NCBI RefSeq assembly: GCF_007991655.1
Contig: NZ_BJYT01000002.1
Coordinates: 310,001-374,000 of the forward strand
DNA: 64,000 nt
Origin: Segetibacter aerophilus
GTDB taxonomy: Bacteria > Bacteroidota > Bacteroidia > Chitinophagales > Chitinophagaceae
Direction of reading: 5' to 3'
Under the pieces are notes generated by a model. That model saw only the letters and a program-made list of their open reading frames with translations, was not told where the DNA came from and ran no database searches. Shown here one piece after another: positions 61,276-64,000 of the stretch. The translations under genes and the position numbers were made by a program. Each line of letters starts with the position of its first letter. Position 1 is the stretch's first letter.

Positions 61276-63441
61276 ATGAAAATTGTCTCTCTTACTATCA
61301 TTGCTTTTTATGTATCTGTTTCAGTTTTTTGTCAATCGCGACAAGACATTCAATGGTCAAAAAATGGCAACAGCTTTTATAACATTGAAGCCAGTTCAAT
61401 TGCAGAAATTCAGCTTCCTTCTTTCACTAAAAAAACCATTGTTGAAGCAGCGAGCCTTGTCCCAAAAGGTCAAAGCAAAGGGTTGAATGTCCGGAGCTTT
61501 TCTTTTAGCGACGATGGCAAAAAAGTCTTGATTTTTACGAATACGAAAAAAGTCTGGCGTAGAGATACGAGGGGAGATTATTGGGTTCTGGATATGAACA
61601 ATAAGGGGCTTGTGCAATTAGGTAAAGGCCGTCCCACATCTTCATTGATGTTTGCGAAAATATCTCCAGACGGTACTAAGGCAGCCTATGTAAGTGAACA
61701 CAATATTTATGTAGAAGATCTCGGGACGAATAAAATAACGCAATTAACCAAAGACGGAACGCTAAGGTTAATCAACGGAACTTTTGATTGGGCATACGAA
61801 GAGGAATTTGATTGCAGGGACGGATTTCGCTGGAGCCCCGATAGTAAGAACATTGCTTACTGGCAAATTGATGCAACTAAAATCAAGAACTTTTTGCTGA
61901 TTGATAATACCGATTCTTTATACTCTTTTACAAAACCTGTTGAGTATCCAAAAGTTGGTCAAAATCCTTCGCCGGCAAGAATCGGTGTTGTAAACGTGGC
62001 TACTGCAAAAACTACCTGGATGACTCTGCCCGGCGATCCTGTACAACATTATATTCCCCGAATGGAGTGGGCAGCGAATAACTCGCAAGTCATTCTGGAG
62101 CAATTAAACAGGAAGCAAAACGAGGCGAAAATTTTTCTCTGTAATATAGCAACCGGTGCTTCAAACGCTATCTATACCGAGCAGGATAAGGCCTGGATAG
62201 ATGTCAAAAGCAGGTGGAGCGAAGACCCAACCGGCTGGGAATGGATCAATGGGGGAAAAGAGTTTTTATGGATTTCTGAAAAAGACGGCTGGAGGCACAT
62301 CTATAGAATGGGACGCGATGGTAAGGAGACAAAAATCACCAAGGGCAATTATGACATGATTAGCCTAGAGGCAATTGACGAGAAGAATGGCACTGTTTAC
62401 ATCATGGCTTCACCCAATAACGCTACACAGCAATATTTGTATAAAGTCTCTTTAAGTGGCGAGGGTGATGCCGAACTATTATCCCCCGGTTCTGAAAAAG
62501 GAACTCATGCTTATAACATCTCACCAGCTGCTACATATGCTAGTCATTATTTTTCTAACCTTTCAGGAGAATGGGTGGCAGATTGGGTAAGCCTTCCCAA
62601 TCATTCTAGTTTTGTTACCAACGGAAAATCCGAGGCACGAAGCGCTGGATCAAGTGTCCCTGAAATGTTCCAGGTAACTACCGAGGACAATGTTACCATG
62701 GACGGATGGATGATAAAACCGAAGAATTTCGATAGTACGAAAAAATATCCCGTTCTGTTCCAGGTATATTCTGAGCCGGCTTCGATGACGGTAAGAGATG
62801 CGAGAGGAAGTGCGGGAACCTTTTTGTATTCAGGCGACATGGCTGCTGATGGTTACATACAAATTGGTCTTGATGGTCGTGGTACGCCTGCTCCTAAAGG
62901 CGCGGCTTGGCGCAAAGCAATTTATCGAAAAATAGGTATGGTGAATATTCGTGACCAGGCGATGGCGGCCAGGAAAATAAGCAACTGGAACTTTGTCGAT
63001 ACCAGCCGCATCGCAGTTTGGGGATGGAGCGGTGGTGGCTCCACTACTTTAAACCTTTTGTTTCAATATCCTGAAATATACAAAACTGGAATCTCGATTG
63101 CGCCTGTCGCAAACCAGTTATTGTACGACAATATTTACCAGGAACGCTATATGGGTCTGCCGCAGGAAAACATGGAGGACTACGTCAACGGGTCGCCTGT
63201 TTCGCATGCAAAAAATCTTCGTGGAAACCTGCTTGTCATTCACGGTACAGGTGACGATAATGTGCATTACCAGGGAACCGAGATTTTGATAAACGAACTG
63301 GTAAAACAGGGAAAGAATTTTCAGATGATGAGTTATCCAAACCGTACCCATAGTATTTCGGAAGGCGAGGGCACAAGGCGACATTTATCAAACTTATTTA
63401 CTACTTATCTAAAAGAACATTGCCCTGGGGGTGCGAGGTAA
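61276..63441 (+). CDS. Secreted S9-family dipeptidyl peptidase (DPP IV-like)
   Basis: 721 residues with a signal peptide (MKIVSLTIIAFYVSVSVFCQ). An N-terminal beta-propeller carries the double-Glu substrate motif (FDWAYEEEFDCRDGFRWSPD). The C-terminal alpha/beta hydrolase domain has Ser585 (VWGWSGGGST), Asp660/661 (HGTGDDNVHYQG) and His692 (YPNRTHSI). It should release Xaa-Pro dipeptides from peptides outside the cytoplasm. The nucleophile elbow has Gly where DPP IV usually has Tyr (GWSYGG). Length and domain order are complete. Confidence 0.94.
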   Translation: MKIVSLTIIAFYVSVSVFCQSRQDIQWSKNGNSFYNIEASSIAEIQLPSFTKKTIVEAASLVPKGQSKGLNVRSFSFSDDGKKVLIFTNTKKVWRRDTRGDYWVLDMNNKGLVQLGKGRPTSSLMFAKISPDGTKAAYVSEHNIYVEDLGTNKITQLTKDGTLRLINGTFDWAYEEEFDCRDGFRWSPDSKNIAYWQIDATKIKNFLLIDNTDSLYSFTKPVEYPKVGQNPSPARIGVVNVATAKTTWMTLPGDPVQHYIPRMEWAANNSQVILEQLNRKQNEAKIFLCNIATGASNAIYTEQDKAWIDVKSRWSEDPTGWEWINGGKEFLWISEKDGWRHIYRMGRDGKETKITKGNYDMISLEAIDEKNGTVYIMASPNNATQQYLYKVSLSGEGDAELLSPGSEKGTHAYNISPAATYASHYFSNLSGEWVADWVSLPNHSSFVTNGKSEARSAGSSVPEMFQVTTEDNVTMDGWMIKPKNFDSTKKYPVLFQVYSEPASMTVRDARGSAGTFLYSGDMAADGYIQIGLDGRGTPAPKGAAWRKAIYRKIGMVNIRDQAMAARKISNWNFVDTSRIAVWGWSGGGSTTLNLLFQYPEIYKTGISIAPVANQLLYDNIYQERYMGLPQENMEDYVNGSPVSHAKNLRGNLLVIHGTGDDNVHYQGTEILINELVKQGKNFQMMSYPNRTHSISEGEGTRRHLSNLFTTYLKEHCPGGAR

Positions 63442-63464
63442 GCAGAAGGGCTTTTTCTAACCAA

Positions 63465-63504
63465 CATTAGTTTTCATAGCATCATCGTTGCGACGCTCCA
63501 TTCG
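63465..63504 (-). repeat. Dispersed intergenic repeat, copy 15
   Basis: Minus-strand reading CGAATGGAGCGTCGCAACGA then TGATGCTATGAAAACTAATG. It has the best-preserved 3' tail together with copies 5 and 8. Between convergent genes. Confidence 0.8.
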
Positions 63505-63560
63505 TCTGCAGGAATTCTATTTTGCTTTTTGTATGTTTTGCTACGAATTATCATTCAACA

Positions 63561-64000
63561 TCAACTAACTGCTAAGCTCTTTGTTGGCTGTGGTAGATGG
63601 TATTTTGAGAAAAGGAGCGTGAGTAAAAAAGGAGTGACCTCCCAATAAGGTATTCTCATAAAAAAGACATCGGTCAAAAGAAAAATGATAGATGCGATAA
63701 TTAGAAAACAGTCATACTTTTTTGTAAAAAAACCAATAGCAAAAGACAGTTCGAGAATGGTGGCTGCCAAGTATAACGAGTAGCTAATGTAAGTGTGGCT
63801 AATTAGCCAATAAATGAATGATGCATACCACGAATGGGGTGAGGATGCCAGATACTCTTTATGCTGAAACAACAAAATGCCACTCATTTGTTCGATACTA
63901 AAAATGCCTCCCTGAACAAACTTCCAGGCAGCAGCAGAAGCAAAAAAGAACAGGAAGAAATAGCGGAGGGCATGCAGAATAAAATAAAAGCTTCTTAGCT
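63561..64000 (-). CDS. DoxX/MauE-like membrane protein, 5' end beyond the window
   Basis: The frame stays open from its stop at 63561 to the right edge, so the gene starts outside. An internal ATG at 63887 is probably not the start, because upstream codons continue a hydrophobic helix (LHALRYFFLFFFASAAAWKF). About four helices are visible, including YISYSLYLAATILELSFAIG and DCFLIIASIIFLLTDVFF. The pattern resembles DoxX-like or MauE-like small membrane proteins; a function cannot be named. Confidence 0.6.
   Translation of the reverse strand, partial: LRSFYFILHALRYFFLFFFASAAAWKFVQGGIFSIEQMSGILLFQHKEYLASSPHSWYASFIYWLISHTYISYSLYLAATILELSFAIGFFTKKYDCFLIIASIIFLLTDVFFMRIPYWEVTPFLLTLLFSKYHLPQPTKSLAVS

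Noticed and set aside
4975-63504. The repeats as a CRISPR array
   Set aside because: Copies are kilobases apart, in both orientations, and degenerate. There are no regular spacers and no cas genes.
1-64000. tRNA or rRNA genes, phage or transposase genes
   Set aside because: I looked for T-loop-like TTCGA stems, rRNA landmarks and transposase or integrase motifs and found none. A short tRNA could still be missed by eye.

Overview
The window reads as chromosomal DNA of a Bacteroidota bacterium, most likely of the Chitinophagaceae/Chitinophagales type. The support is a fused SecDF, a short group 1 sigma factor without region 1.1, DUF3822 next to RsmD, BrxA-type bacilliredoxin, a fold-III arginine decarboxylase, few recognisable Shine-Dalgarno sequences, and several TAnnTTTG-like -7 boxes. 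The family placement is inferred from these families, not from a marker gene. I see no rRNA, tRNA, CRISPR array, phage or insertion-sequence transposase.

Layout. 0.1-4.4 kb (minus): a secreted protein, a DUF2971 protein, a stand-alone methylmalonyl-CoA mutase catalytic subunit and a membrane-anchored partner. 4.5 kb: an IscA-type protein. 5.0-11.2 kb (minus): a five-gene sugar-acid operon (BASS transporter, RraA-like lyase, enolase-superfamily dehydratase, FAH-fold dehydratase, 2-oxoglutarate-semialdehyde dehydrogenase), which looks like a Weimberg-type route ending in 2-oxoglutarate. 11.6-14.7 kb: secDF. 15-18 kb: KDPG aldolase, rpmI-rplT behind a structured leader, arginine decarboxylase. 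18-27 kb: small secreted proteins, a transglutaminase-like protein, TraB/GumN, Hsp20, BrxA, lgt, pgi, threonine aldolase. 27-33 kb: the primary sigma factor, an OmpA lipoprotein, trxB, folB, a TPR protein, DUF3822-rsmD. 33.5-41 kb: 5-FTHF cyclo-ligase-lpxK-rnr (overlapping genes), polyprenyl synthase, APC permease, HD hydrolase. 41-49 kb: topA, a Nudix hydrolase, an ankyrin protein, a CNNM/CBS protein, an FAD oxidoreductase. 49-54 kb: small DUF proteins, a GT39-type glycosyltransferase with PAP2 phosphatase, TMEM175. 54-64 kb: M28 peptidase, a cluster of acidic proteins with DUF72 and a glycoside hydrolase, amine oxidase, a DPP IV-type peptidase, and a membrane gene that runs off the right edge.

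Most genes are housekeeping or ordinary metabolism. The strongest unexplained signal is outside them: a dispersed intergenic repeat family, at least 15 copies in 64 kb, built around GTGAGTGACACAACGATG or TGCGACGCAACGATG, never inside a gene and often between convergent genes. Other points of interest are a degenerate heptanucleotide array that reverses direction inside the sugar-acid operon, signal peptides on two enzymes of that operon, a foldable leader before rpmI-rplT, an RsmD with Gly in place of the motif IV Asp, and a 48-residue Tat-signal microprotein among very acidic proteins.
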